A stretch of DNA of 64,000 nt from assembly GCA_016702545.1 (NCBI GenBank), contig JADJDT010000027.1, positions 1-64,000 of the forward strand. The letters are read 5' to 3'. Source of the DNA: Pseudomonadota bacterium. Lineage in GTDB: Bacteria; Myxococcota_A; Polyangia; GCA-2747355. Within the stretch, counting starts at the first letter, position 1. Each line of letters begins with the position of its first letter. The notes below the pieces were generated by a model, which worked only from the letters and a program-made list of their open reading frames with translations, searched no databases and was not told where the DNA came from. Positions 24,946 to 34,434 of this stretch are shown here, piece by piece. The translations under genes were made by a program, and so were the position numbers.

Positions 24946-26040
24946 GTGCTGGCCCTGCCCCTCGGAGCGGTGGCGCAGCGGATCGGCGGCGAGCTGACGG
25001 GCGGCGATCCGGATCAGCCGATTGACGCCGTGGCGGCGCTGGAGGGCGCGGGACCGCGAGCGATCGCGCCGCTGCTCGACGAGGCGCTGTGGGGCGAGGC
25101 GGCGGGTAGCCGCGCCGGCGCGCTGCTGGTGCGGCGCGCGCGGGTCGGCCTGGAGCGGGCGCAGATCGCCAGTGCCGAGCCGCGGCGAGCGCTAGGGCTG
25201 CTGATCGAGCTCTTCCGCCCGCCGCTCGTCTGGCGACGGGGGCGCCACGCGACCGCCGTCGTCGATCCGGCGGCCGAGGTCGCCGCCGACGCCTACCTCG
25301 GCGCCTACTGCGTGGTCGAGGCCGGGGCGCAGGTCGGTCGTGCGAGCCAGATCGAGGCCGGTTCGTTCCTGGGCGCCGGGGTAGCGATCGGTGCCCGTTG
25401 CCGGATCGGGCCGCACGCGGTGATCCTCGCCGACTGCCAGCTCGACGACGACGTGGTGGTCGCTCCCGGTGCCGTGGTCGGCGCGGCGGGCTTCGGCTAC
25501 TGGCGCGACGAGGGCGGGCAGTGGCAGGCCGTGGCGTCGATCGGCCGCGTGCGGCTCGAGCGCGGCGCGGAGCTGGGGGCCAATAGCTGCGTCGACCGCG
25601 CGACCGTGGGGGTGACGCGCGTGGGGCCGGGCAGCAAGGTCGACAATCTGGTGCAGATCGGCCACAACGTGCAGCTCGGCCGCGACACGCTGCTCTGCGC
25701 GCAGGTGGGGTTGGCCGGCAGCGTGCGCGTCGAGGACGGGGCGCAGCTCGGCGGTCAGGTGGGGGTCGGCGATCACCTGACGATCGGCCGCAACGCCCGG
25801 GTGGCGGGCGGCAGCGGGGTGCTGCGCAGCGTCCCCTGCGGGACGACGGTGGGCGGCTATCCGGCGATCGACCAGCGTCGCTGGTTGCGCAACAGCGCGA
25901 TCGCCGGGCGCTTGGAACGCCTGGCGCGCGAGGTGGCGGCCCTGCGCCGCGCCGCGGCCGAGAGCGCGTCGGCGGCCGCGTCTGCCGGCGCCGCGGGCGA
26001 TTATAACGACAAGGATGTAACGAAAGATGCTGACGATTGA
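24946..26040 (+). CDS. lpxD: UDP-3-O-(3-hydroxyacyl)glucosamine N-acyltransferase LpxD
   Basis: 364 residues. Third enzyme of lipid A synthesis. An N-terminal LpxD-type domain (1-95) is followed by a left-handed parallel beta-helix built of hexapeptide repeats (about 100-290). The LpxD catalytic segment is visible as KVDNLVQIGHNVQLG, with the catalytic His in IGHN, and GAAGFGYWRDEGGQW is a family hallmark. A C-terminal helix rich in Ala and charged residues (305-350) is normal for the trimer. The start is GTG 24946; the end overlaps fabZ by 14 bases. Confidence 0.94.
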   Translation: MLALPLGAVAQRIGGELTGGDPDQPIDAVAALEGAGPRAIAPLLDEALWGEAAGSRAGALLVRRARVGLERAQIASAEPRRALGLLIELFRPPLVWRRGRHATAVVDPAAEVAADAYLGAYCVVEAGAQVGRASQIEAGSFLGAGVAIGARCRIGPHAVILADCQLDDDVVVAPGAVVGAAGFGYWRDEGGQWQAVASIGRVRLERGAELGANSCVDRATVGVTRVGPGSKVDNLVQIGHNVQLGRDTLLCAQVGLAGSVRVEDGAQLGGQVGVGDHLTIGRNARVAGGSGVLRSVPCGTTVGGYPAIDQRRWLRNSAIAGRLERLAREVAALRRAAAESASAAASAGAAGDYNDKDVTKDADD

Positions 26041-26461
26041 ACAGGTGATGAAGATCCTGCCCCATCGCTACCCCTTCCTCTTGGTCGACGGGGTGAGCGA
26101 GCTGAGCCCCGAGCGCATCGTGGCCTTCAAGCAGGTGACCTTCAACGAGCCGCACTTCAACGGTCATTTTCCCGGCAAGCCGATCATGCCGGGTGTGCTG
26201 ATCGTCGAGGCCTTGGCGCAGGCGGGGGGGATCCTCGCGCACCACTGCGGTGGCTTCGATCCGCAGCACCAGCTCTTGCTCTTCCTCGGCATCGATGGCG
26301 CCAAGTTTCGCCGCCAGGTCGTGCCGGGTGATCGCCTGGAGCTCGAGGTGCTGCCGCTGCGCAAGGGGCGCATCTGGAAGCTGCGCGGCGTCGCGCGCGT
26401 GGGCGCCGAGGTGGCCGCGGAGGCCGAGCTGCTGGCGACCGTGGCCGCGCGTCCGGAGTGA
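26027..26461 (+). CDS. fabZ: 3-hydroxyacyl-[acyl-carrier-protein] dehydratase FabZ
   Basis: 144 residues. Dehydrates 3-hydroxyacyl-ACP in fatty-acid elongation and competes with LpxA/LpxD for the same substrate, which explains its place in the lipid A operon. Hot-dog fold markers: ILPHRYPFLLVD at the N-terminus, the catalytic His in EPHFNGHFPGKPIMPG, and the catalytic Glu in GVLIVEALAQAGG. The ATG lies inside lpxD and the stop overlaps the lpxA GTG (GTGA), so translation is probably coupled. Confidence 0.95.
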   Translation: MLTIEQVMKILPHRYPFLLVDGVSELSPERIVAFKQVTFNEPHFNGHFPGKPIMPGVLIVEALAQAGGILAHHCGGFDPQHQLLLFLGIDGAKFRRQVVPGDRLELEVLPLRKGRIWKLRGVARVGAEVAAEAELLATVAARPE

Positions 26462-27306
26462 CCCGCGCGATGACGAGCGCCGCGGCCGGTCGGCCGTCTG
26501 TCGTCGATCCCCGGGCCGTGGTCGATGGGCGAGCCGAGCTCGGTCCCGGGGTGGAGATCGGTCCCTTCGCGGTGATCGGGGCCGGCGTGCGGCTCGCGGG
26601 TGCCTGTCGTGTCGGGCCCCACGCGGTGATCGAGGGGTCCACCACGGTGGGGCCACGGACACGCATCGGAGCGCACGCGGTGGTCGGTGGCTGGCCGCAG
26701 CTCCGGGGCGCCCTGCTGCCGGGGCGGCTCGTGATCGGCGCCGACAACGACCTGCGCGAGCACGTGACCGTGCATCGGGGCGGCAGCGCCGACGGTGAGA
26801 CGCTGCTGGGTGACGGCAACCTGCTGATGGCCTACAGCCATGTCGGCCACGATGCCCGGCTGGGGGACGGCTGCGAGCTTGCCAATGGGGCTCAGCTCGG
26901 GGGGCACTGCGTGCTCGGAGATAACGTGACGATCGGTGGTCTGGCCGCCGTGCACCAGCACGTGCAGGTGGGCGCGCTGGCGATGGTGGGGGGCGGCTCG
27001 ATGGTGACGCAGGACGTCTTGCCCTTCAGCCTCGTTTGCGGCGATCGCGCGCGCTGCTATGGCAGCAACGCGGTCGGCCTGCGGCGTCACGGCTTCAGCG
27101 CCGAGCGGCGGCGGCGCATCGCCGCGGCGCTGCGGGTCCTGCTCCGACTCGATCCCCGGGTGCTCAGCGTCGAGCGGCTGCTCGCGGAGCACGGCGACGA
27201 TGCGGACGTCGCGCTGCTGCTGGCCTTCGTCCGCCACTCACGGCGTGGCCTTTGCCGCGCGGCGCACCTGCGGCCCTCAGCGTGCGCCGCCGATGAGGTG
27301 TCGTAA
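26458..27306 (+). CDS. lpxA: UDP-N-acetylglucosamine O-acyltransferase LpxA
   Basis: 282 residues. First enzyme of lipid A synthesis. Hexapeptide-repeat beta-helix (about 15-190) followed by a C-terminal helical domain (190-260). The catalytic His lies in MAYSHVGHDARLG. GADNDLREHVTVHRG and the conserved GLRRHGFS segment at the start of the C-terminal domain are diagnostic. The start is placed at GTG 26458 overlapping the fabZ stop; ATG 26470 is an alternative. The C-terminus has about 20 extra residues. No lpxB or lpxI follows; the next gene is an unrelated lipoprotein, overlapping by one base (TAATG). Confidence 0.92.
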   Translation: MTRAMTSAAAGRPSVVDPRAVVDGRAELGPGVEIGPFAVIGAGVRLAGACRVGPHAVIEGSTTVGPRTRIGAHAVVGGWPQLRGALLPGRLVIGADNDLREHVTVHRGGSADGETLLGDGNLLMAYSHVGHDARLGDGCELANGAQLGGHCVLGDNVTIGGLAAVHQHVQVGALAMVGGGSMVTQDVLPFSLVCGDRARCYGSNAVGLRRHGFSAERRRRIAAALRVLLRLDPRVLSVERLLAEHGDDADVALLLAFVRHSRRGLCRAAHLRPSACAADEVS

Positions 27307-28718
27307 TGAACTGCCGCACCACCCCCTGGGCGCTGTTGGCGCTGGTCAGCCTCGCCCTGGCGCCCAGCGTGGCCTGCCGCCGCACCGTGGCGCCCGCGGC
27401 GCGCGACCAGCCCGCGGTCGTCGTCGTCGAGAGCGACGAGGAGGATGAAACCACCCCCGCGGCGGCCGAGCGCGAGCCCAACGACGATCCGCTCCAGGCG
27501 CAGCTCCTGCGCGTCGGTCAGCGGGTCAGTGGCACGCTCGCGAGTCACGGTCGCGCCGATCGCGATTGGTACGCGATCGAGGTCGACCGCCCGCTGCAGG
27601 TCGCTCGCCTCCAGCTCGGGCCCGTCACGGGTCAGGACTTGACGCTAGAGCTCTTCGCCGCCCCGAAACAGCGACTCTTCGCCGCCGACAACGCCGGGCC
27701 CGGTGCCGTCGAGGTGCTGCCCAACCTCGCGCTCGACGTGGGACGCTACCTCGTGCGCGTGCGCGCGCGCCGCGCGAGGACGGGAAGGCCGGGGGTCCTC
27801 CACAAGGCCGCGCCGGGGGTGGTCCACAAGGCCGCGCCGGGGGTGGCCGCCGAGGCGACGCCTGCGCCGGTCAGCACGGCAGCGGGGCGCTACCGGTTGA
27901 GCTTCACGCTGCGCGATCGCGGCGAACAGGAGGAGCTCGAGCCCAACGAGACGATCGAACGCGCGACCGAGCTGCGCTTCGGTGAGACGAACGGCGAAGC
28001 GGTGGGCTATTGCGGGGCGCGGGGCGACGTCGATTGGTATCGCCTGGCGCCGCGTGCCTGGCCCGTCGATCGGCTGCTGCGCGTGGCCGCCGACGGCCTC
28101 GACGGCGTGCGCTTCGAGCTCACCTGGCGCGACGAGGCGGGGCAGGTGATCGCGCAGCGTCAGGCGCGCGCCAACGAGGGCGCCGATCTTCCGCACCTGC
28201 GGCCCCCGCCAACGGCCTCCGGGGCGACGGTGACGATCGACTGCCGCAGCGGCTACGACGTCGAGGTGCCCTATGTGCTGCGGCTCGGCTGGCAGGCGGC
28301 GGCCGAGACCGAGGTCGAGCCCAACGATCGCGGCGATCAGGCGACGACGCTGGCCGACGGGCAGCCGCTGGGCGGCCTGCTGGCCGATCGCCAGGATGTC
28401 GACAGCTACCGCATCCCGCTGACCCAGGCGGGGCGGCTGCGGGTCGAGCTGACCCCCCCGGCGCTGCTCGATGTCGCGCTGCAGCTCCTCGACGACGCGG
28501 GGCATCCGATCGCCTCGTCGGATGGGGGTGGGGCGGGGCAGGGCGAGCTGCTCAGCGAGGTGCCGGTCAGCCCGCCCCAAGCGCTGGTGCAGGTGCGGCT
28601 CGGCGCGCAGGCGCGGCGCGGTGATCCGACCGCGCGCTATCGGATCCGCGCGATCTTACAGCCCGCTGGCTCGGCGCTCGACGAGGCGCCCGCGGAGCCC
28701 CTGGGCCCGCCGCCCTGA
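27306..28718 (+). CDS. Putative lipoprotein with three PPC-like domains
   Basis: 470 residues, function unknown. A hydrophobic signal ending in SVAC-RR (Cys 24) suggests a lipoprotein, although the position -3 Ser is not ideal. Three repeats with the pattern EPND/EPNE followed after 30-40 residues by D-x-DWY or D-VDSY (near 56-92, 213-245 and 337-364) are typical of pre-peptidase C-terminal (PPC) domains, usually found on secreted proteins in myxobacteria. An in-frame 24-bp duplication (GVVHKAAP repeated) lies near residue 165. It is the last gene of the lipid A operon; its stop abuts the stop of the convergent clpA. Confidence 0.7.
   Translation: MNCRTTPWALLALVSLALAPSVACRRTVAPAARDQPAVVVVESDEEDETTPAAAEREPNDDPLQAQLLRVGQRVSGTLASHGRADRDWYAIEVDRPLQVARLQLGPVTGQDLTLELFAAPKQRLFAADNAGPGAVEVLPNLALDVGRYLVRVRARRARTGRPGVLHKAAPGVVHKAAPGVAAEATPAPVSTAAGRYRLSFTLRDRGEQEELEPNETIERATELRFGETNGEAVGYCGARGDVDWYRLAPRAWPVDRLLRVAADGLDGVRFELTWRDEAGQVIAQRQARANEGADLPHLRPPPTASGATVTIDCRSGYDVEVPYVLRLGWQAAAETEVEPNDRGDQATTLADGQPLGGLLADRQDVDSYRIPLTQAGRLRVELTPPALLDVALQLLDDAGHPIASSDGGGAGQGELLSEVPVSPPQALVQVRLGAQARRGDPTARYRIRAILQPAGSALDEAPAEPLGPPP
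27791..27838. repeat. In-frame 2 x 24-bp tandem repeat
   Basis: Two copies of a 24-bp unit (gggggt, two or three variable bases, then ccacaaggccgcgcc) inside the PPC lipoprotein, followed by the beginning of a third. They encode GV-[LV]-HKAAP repeats between two PPC-like domains. Confidence 0.85.
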
Positions 28719-31088
28719 TCAGCCGGGCTGCGACCGAATCGTCAGCGCGTCGCCCGCGACTTCGACGGCGATGGTCTGCCCCGGAAGCACGCCGCCAGCC
28801 AATATCAGCTCGGCCACCGGTCCCTCGATCAGCCGCTGAATCGCCGTGCGCATCGGCCGTGCGCCCAGCAGCGCGTCGTAGCCGCCGTGGTCGATCAGGT
28901 AGTCGATCGCCGCGTCGCTGGCCGCGATCGCGACCTGGCGCTCGCGCGTCAGCCGCCGGCTCGAGTCCGCTAGCAGCAGGCGCGCCACCGAGCGGATCTG
29001 CTCGCGCGTCAGCGCGCGGAACACCAGGCGCTCCTCGATGCGGTTCCAGAGCTCGATCGGTAACGCGCGCCGGGCGCTCTGCAGCACCGCGCTCGCCAGC
29101 GGGTCGTCGTCGCTGCCCGCGGCCGGGGCGTGGCCCGCGGCGGCCGCGAAGCCGATGCCGCCCGGACGGCGCTCGTAGTGCTCGCTGCCGAGATTCGAGG
29201 TCATCACCACCAGCGTGTTGGAGAAGTCCACGGTGCGCCCGCGTCCGTCCGTCAGGCGGCCGTCGTCGAGCAGTTGCAGCAGCAGCTGCAACACGTCGCG
29301 GTGGGCCTTCTCGACCTCGTCGAGCAGGACGATCTGATAGGGGCGGCGGCGAATCGCCTCGGTCAGCTGGCCGCCCTGCTCGTGGCCGATGTAGCCGGGG
29401 GGCGACCCGATCAGCCGCGCGACGTTGTGCGGCTCCATGTACTCGCTCATGTCGAAGCGGCAGAGCGCCTCGCGGCTCTGGAACATGAAGTCAGCCAGGG
29501 CCTTGACCAGCTCGGTCTTGCCGACGCCGGTTGGACCGAGCAGCAGAAACGAGCCGATCGGCCGCTGGCTACGGAAGCCGGCGTAGTTGCGGCGGAGGAC
29601 CTGGGCGATGCGCGCCAGGATCGGCTGATGGCCGACGATGCGCTGCTGGAGAAAGGTCTCCATCTGCAGCAGTCGCTCGTTGTCCTGGAGCAAGAGTCGC
29701 TCGATCGGCACGCCGGCGGCTTCGGCCACCAGCTCGGCGATCTGGGTGCGCCCGACCGACTGCGCCGCGCTGCGCCGCGCACGACTGCCGGCGAGATCGA
29801 GCAGGGCGATCGCCTTGTCCGGGAGCTGGCGATCGGTCAGATAGCGCTGCGCGAGCTCCGCCGCCGCGGGATACGCCTCGTCGAGCAGCGTCACCGCATG
29901 ATGCTTGGCGTAGGCGGGGCCCAGCGCGCGGAGGATCGCCACCGTCTCGTCGAGCGTGGGCTCGGGCACGAGGATCGGCTGCAAGCGGCGCTTGAGCACG
30001 GGCTGCGGCTCGATCATCCGGCGGAAGTTGTCGGTGCTCGTCGCGCCGATGCAGGGAAAGCTGCCCTGGGCCAGCGCTCCGCTCAGCTCCCCCACCGCGT
30101 CGAGAGCGCCGTCGCCGGCGGCTCCGGCGCCGATCAGCGTGTGGATGTCGTCGAGAAAGAGCACCACCCGGCCCGCGGCCGACTCGACCTCCTGGCGTAG
30201 ACCCGCCAGGCGCTCGGAGAAGGCGCCGCGGAGCTGCGTGCCCGCCAGCAGCGCTCCGACGTTGAGCTCGACGAGACACCGGCCGGCGAGCTGGGGCACG
30301 GCCGACGGCTCGTGGATCTGCAAATAGGCCAGCCCCTCGACCAGCGCGGTCTTGCCGACGCCCGGCTCGCCGACGAGGCACGGGTTGTTCGCGCGGCGCT
30401 TGCCCAGCACGTCGAGCAGCTGTTGCACCAGCGGGCGGCGCCCGATCAGCGCCTCGATCTCGCCGCGCGCGGCCGCGGCTGAGAGATTGCGGCCGAGGCT
30501 GCTGAGGATCGGGAAACGCTTGGCGTCGAGCGTGAAGACCGAAGGCGCGGCCGCCGCGGCCGGCGTCGTGCCTGCAGCGGGCGGTGGCTCGTTCGGCGCC
30601 GGGCCGCGGCGGGTCACGCGCGGATCCTGGCGCGTGCGCTCGCGACGCCGGACGCGCGGCGTGGTCGGTGCGCGCTGCGGATTGGTCACCAGCGCGAGCG
30701 CGACACTGCGCAGCTGTGCCAGGTCGAGGCCACACGCCGTCAGCAGCCGCGCCGCCACGCCGTCGCGGACCCCGGCCAGCGCCAGCAGCGCGTGCAGGCC
30801 GACCTGCGGCGCGGCGCGCTTCGCTCGCGCGAGTTGGCGACAGCGCTGGCGCACGTGCTCGGTCCAGTCGGCGGGCTCGCTGCCGGCCAGATCGCCCGTC
30901 AGCTTGGTGGCGACCTCCGCACCACCGAGGCCGCGGCCGTGGAGCAGTGGCCCGGCCAGGGCATCGCTGCCGAGCAGGGCCAGCAGCAGGTGCCCGCTGC
31001 AGAGCGGTTGCTCGCAGCGCTGGGCAATGATCTGTGCCTGGGAGAACAGCTGCTCGAGCGCACGCTCGTAGTCGCTTGCAGGGGCCAT
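28719..31088 (-). CDS. clpA: AAA+ unfoldase ClpA-type (Clp ATPase)
   Basis: 789 residues. Unfolds substrates for ClpP. An N-terminal Clp repeat domain (1-140), a disordered Arg/Pro/Ala-rich linker (about 145-190), then two AAA+ modules: D1 with GEPGVGKT (near 240) and Walker B VVLFLDDIHTLIGAG; D2 with GPTGVGKT (near 516) and VLLDEVEKAH. GGIGFA after the D2 Walker B region matches the IGF/IGL ClpP-docking loop, and the middle domain is short as in ClpA rather than ClpB/ClpC. I chose ATG 31088 because the Clp N-domain starts there (DYERALEQLF); upstream in-frame starts at 31109 and 31163 exist. No clpS is adjacent. Confidence 0.88.
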   Translation of the reverse strand: MAPASDYERALEQLFSQAQIIAQRCEQPLCSGHLLLALLGSDALAGPLLHGRGLGGAEVATKLTGDLAGSEPADWTEHVRQRCRQLARAKRAAPQVGLHALLALAGVRDGVAARLLTACGLDLAQLRSVALALVTNPQRAPTTPRVRRRERTRQDPRVTRRGPAPNEPPPAAGTTPAAAAAPSVFTLDAKRFPILSSLGRNLSAAAARGEIEALIGRRPLVQQLLDVLGKRRANNPCLVGEPGVGKTALVEGLAYLQIHEPSAVPQLAGRCLVELNVGALLAGTQLRGAFSERLAGLRQEVESAAGRVVLFLDDIHTLIGAGAAGDGALDAVGELSGALAQGSFPCIGATSTDNFRRMIEPQPVLKRRLQPILVPEPTLDETVAILRALGPAYAKHHAVTLLDEAYPAAAELAQRYLTDRQLPDKAIALLDLAGSRARRSAAQSVGRTQIAELVAEAAGVPIERLLLQDNERLLQMETFLQQRIVGHQPILARIAQVLRRNYAGFRSQRPIGSFLLLGPTGVGKTELVKALADFMFQSREALCRFDMSEYMEPHNVARLIGSPPGYIGHEQGGQLTEAIRRRPYQIVLLDEVEKAHRDVLQLLLQLLDDGRLTDGRGRTVDFSNTLVVMTSNLGSEHYERRPGGIGFAAAAGHAPAAGSDDDPLASAVLQSARRALPIELWNRIEERLVFRALTREQIRSVARLLLADSSRRLTRERQVAIAASDAAIDYLIDHGGYDALLGARPMRTAIQRLIEGPVAELILAGGVLPGQTIAVEVAGDALTIRSQPG

Positions 31089-31142
31089 CGGCGGTCGGGA
31101 GGCTAGCATGCACGCGGCCGGCTGCGCCAAATCTCCACCCGC

Positions 31143-31171
31143 TTGCTCGTCACAGTTCGTCACCGTATAGT
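31143..31171 (+). promoter_or_regulatory. Promoter of the metallophosphoesterase gene
   Basis: TTGCTC (31143-31148), 17-base spacer, TATAGT (31166-31171). The predicted transcript start is about 57 bases before the ATG at 31235. It lies in the divergent gap with clpA. Confidence 0.6.
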
Positions 31172-31234
31172 CGCCGCTCTTTGGCCGGTATCCCTGCGCC
31201 GCGGTGGCGCAGGCCGTGGCGACCCTGACTGATC

Positions 31235-31966
<732 letters not shown>

Positions 31967-32021
31967 GCGGGCGTGCGAGCAGGCGGGAGGGGCCTTTCAG
32001 GTCGCCCTCGCCCACGGGTCC

Positions 32022-34289
32022 TTAGTCGCCGCCGCTGGTGTGCTGGGCCAGGGTCAGCGGACGGGTGGCCCAGCGCTGGCGCTCGTGAGGCGACAGGTTG
32101 CCACTGCGCTGCATCAGGGCCAGCAGCAGGTGCAGCCGTCGCATCCAGGTGCGCCCTGGGGCCGAGCGCGCGAAGCGCGCCGCCAGCGAGCGTGGGCTGG
32201 GCGCGAGCGCGGCCAGGTGCACGGCCTCGAGCGGCGTGAGCTGGGTCGCCGCTCGCCCGAAATAGTACTGGGCCGCCTGCTCGACGCCGTAGACGCCCGG
32301 GCCGAGCTCGATGCGGTTGAGATACGCCTCGAGGATGCGCCGCTTGTCCACGACCTGCTCCAGACGCCAGGTCAGCACGGCCTCCTGGAACTTGCGGGCG
32401 ATGGTCCGTTGTTGGTCGAGGAAGACGTTCTTCACCAGTTGCTGGCTGATCGTGCTGGCGCCGCGCAACGCACGCCCCTGCTCCAGATTGAAGAACAGCG
32501 CCCGCCGCAGCTGCTCGGGATCGAAACCCTGGTGATCGAAGAAATGGGTGTCCTCGGCGACGACGAAGGCGGCGCGCAGATGGGCGGGAATGCGCTCCAA
32601 CGGCCGATAGAACGGGTTCTCTTCGCCGACCGTCCAGCGCTGCCGTGGCCCGCCGTCGGCGTTGGTGATCCAGTTGGTGAAGCTGCGCTTGAGCTGGTGA
32701 ACGTCGGCGGCCGGGGGATCGGCGAGCACCCGACAGGCGAGCGGTTCGAGCGCCAGGGCGACCTGCCCACGATCGAACTCGCCAGCAGCAGCGTCGATTC
32801 GTAGGCTGAGGCCGATCTCGCCGCCGAGCGCCAGGCCCGTCAGCTTGGGCGCCAGGCCGGGCGGCAAGGCCGCCAGGACCTGCTGACAGGGGCTGGTGGG
32901 CAGCGTGACCCGCAACGCGAGGCGTCTGCCCCCGGCCGCCAGATCCAGCGTTCCGGCCAACTCGACCGCGAGGCCGGCCGTGGTGCTGAGGCGCAGGCTC
33001 GGACTCGCCAACCGGCTGCCCTCGCGCTCGAAGGTCAGGTCGCCGGCGACGCCGAGGTCGAAGGGACCGACGGTGTTGCGGGCCAGCAGTGGGTGGTCCA
33101 CGAGCAGGCCGCGCAGCAGCAAGGCGCTCTCCAGCCGCCAGCGTGCGCCGTCATGCCAGGCTTGCAGCGTGCCGTCTGCCGTCCCGTCGCGCAGTCGACC
33201 GCTGTCCAGGTGCAGCAGGCCCGCGAGCGGCTCGAGGGCCAGGTGCCGGAGCGTGAGGAGCACTCGTCCGGGACGCAGCAACCCCGCCGGGAGCTCGACG
33301 GCGAGCCGCAGGCTGCCCCCATCCGGTGTGCCGCCGGTGGCCCGCAGCTCGGCGCGAAGCGCGCCCCCCGGTAGCGCGACGAGGCGCCCGGATTGCAGTT
33401 TGAGGATCGTGGTCGCGCGGCTCGTGGTCGCGCGGCTCGTGGTCGCGCGGCTCGTGGTCGCGCGGCCCGTGGGGTCGGGGCCTGCGTCGCGCAGGCGTCC
33501 GCCGAGGAGCGCGGCGCGGCGCAGCGTGCCCTGCTGCGGATCGAGCTCCAGCGCCGTGCTGGCCAGCTCGATCGCCGCGCGACCCGGCAGCCGCAGCAGG
33601 GTAGGGCCGAGAATGACGCGCAACGCCCCGCCGACTCGCGGTTGCAGGTAGATGCCGGTGAGGAGGGCCTCGATCGACGGGCGACCGGGTTGGAGGAGGC
33701 GCAGCGCCACGACGCCGTCGTGCAACGACACCTGATGCTGCTGGCAGCGGCGCAGCAGGCGCGAGAAGCGCGGCAACAAGCGCGTGAGGCGCTCGGCGAG
33801 GGGTGCGAGCGCGCGAGACTGCCGCCCGGCAGCCGGCAGTCGCAGGGCCGAGGTGACGGCGCTCGCCGGCCCGCGGGCCCGCGCCGCCGAGCGCGACTGC
33901 GCGCGCAGTGCGTCGAGCTCCAGCAACAGCCGGGGCTGCACGATCCGTACGGCGCCGAGGACGACGCGGGGTGGCCAGAGGCTGGCCAGGCGGGCGTCGA
34001 TCTCGATGCGCCGAACGCGCAGGTGCTCGCCGACGCGGACGTCGTGCACGCGCAGGCCGAGCGGGAAGGCGAGGTGCATCGCTCGCGCACTGACCGAGAC
34101 GCCGAGCGATCGGCTGAGCGTGCGGTCGAAGCGCTGGCGCGCCAGGTCCTCGAGCCGCCCAAGGCCCCACAAGGCCGCGGAGCCGGCGGGCAGCAGCAGG
34201 GCCGCGCCGATCGACAGGGCCAGCCACCGCCGACGTCGCGGCGCGGGCCGGCCCACCGGGTCAGCGGCTGCAGTGGGAGCGCGGAGCAT
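32022..34289 (-). CDS. Membrane-anchored GT51 peptidoglycan glycosyltransferase with a large N-terminal AsmA-like region
   Basis: 755 residues. The last 200 residues are a GT51 transglycosylase that polymerises lipid II: EDTHFFDHQGFD (near 578, catalytic Glu), RGASTISQQLVKN (near 607), RKFQEAVLTWRLE and KRRILEAYLNRIELG. No penicillin-binding transpeptidase domain follows, so it is monofunctional. The N-terminus has a membrane anchor (about 22-43), then some 430 residues of alternating hydrophobic beta-type sequence that resemble AsmA/TamB-like envelope proteins (LGVSVSARAMHLAFPLGLRVHDVRVG); this part is an inference from pattern. A four-copy in-frame repeat (RATTS) lies near residue 275-295. 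Downstream of ddl, fitting a wall-synthesis context. Confidence 0.82.
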   Translation of the reverse strand: MLRAPTAAADPVGRPAPRRRRWLALSIGAALLLPAGSAALWGLGRLEDLARQRFDRTLSRSLGVSVSARAMHLAFPLGLRVHDVRVGEHLRVRRIEIDARLASLWPPRVVLGAVRIVQPRLLLELDALRAQSRSAARARGPASAVTSALRLPAAGRQSRALAPLAERLTRLLPRFSRLLRRCQQHQVSLHDGVVALRLLQPGRPSIEALLTGIYLQPRVGGALRVILGPTLLRLPGRAAIELASTALELDPQQGTLRRAALLGGRLRDAGPDPTGRATTSRATTSRATTSRATTILKLQSGRLVALPGGALRAELRATGGTPDGGSLRLAVELPAGLLRPGRVLLTLRHLALEPLAGLLHLDSGRLRDGTADGTLQAWHDGARWRLESALLLRGLLVDHPLLARNTVGPFDLGVAGDLTFEREGSRLASPSLRLSTTAGLAVELAGTLDLAAGGRRLALRVTLPTSPCQQVLAALPPGLAPKLTGLALGGEIGLSLRIDAAAGEFDRGQVALALEPLACRVLADPPAADVHQLKRSFTNWITNADGGPRQRWTVGEENPFYRPLERIPAHLRAAFVVAEDTHFFDHQGFDPEQLRRALFFNLEQGRALRGASTISQQLVKNVFLDQQRTIARKFQEAVLTWRLEQVVDKRRILEAYLNRIELGPGVYGVEQAAQYYFGRAATQLTPLEAVHLAALAPSPRSLAARFARSAPGRTWMRRLHLLLALMQRSGNLSPHERQRWATRPLTLAQHTSGGD
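33408..33467. repeat. In-frame 4 x 15-bp tandem repeat in the GT51 gene
   Basis: Four copies of cgtggtcgcgcggct (the last with one change) encode a RATTS pentapeptide repeat on the minus strand, in the linker-like region before the catalytic domain. Confidence 0.92.
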
Positions 34290-34434
34290 TAGAGCCCCCG
34301 CTCAGTGGGGTTGAGGCGCATGCGAGCTTGCATGATAGGGAGGCGGCGTATGGGCGCCAAGTTTTGACGCTACCCGCGTCACCCCTCCGGCACGAGCGGT
34401 GACGTGGCGCTGGCACGACTCGGGGCGGGGTTGC

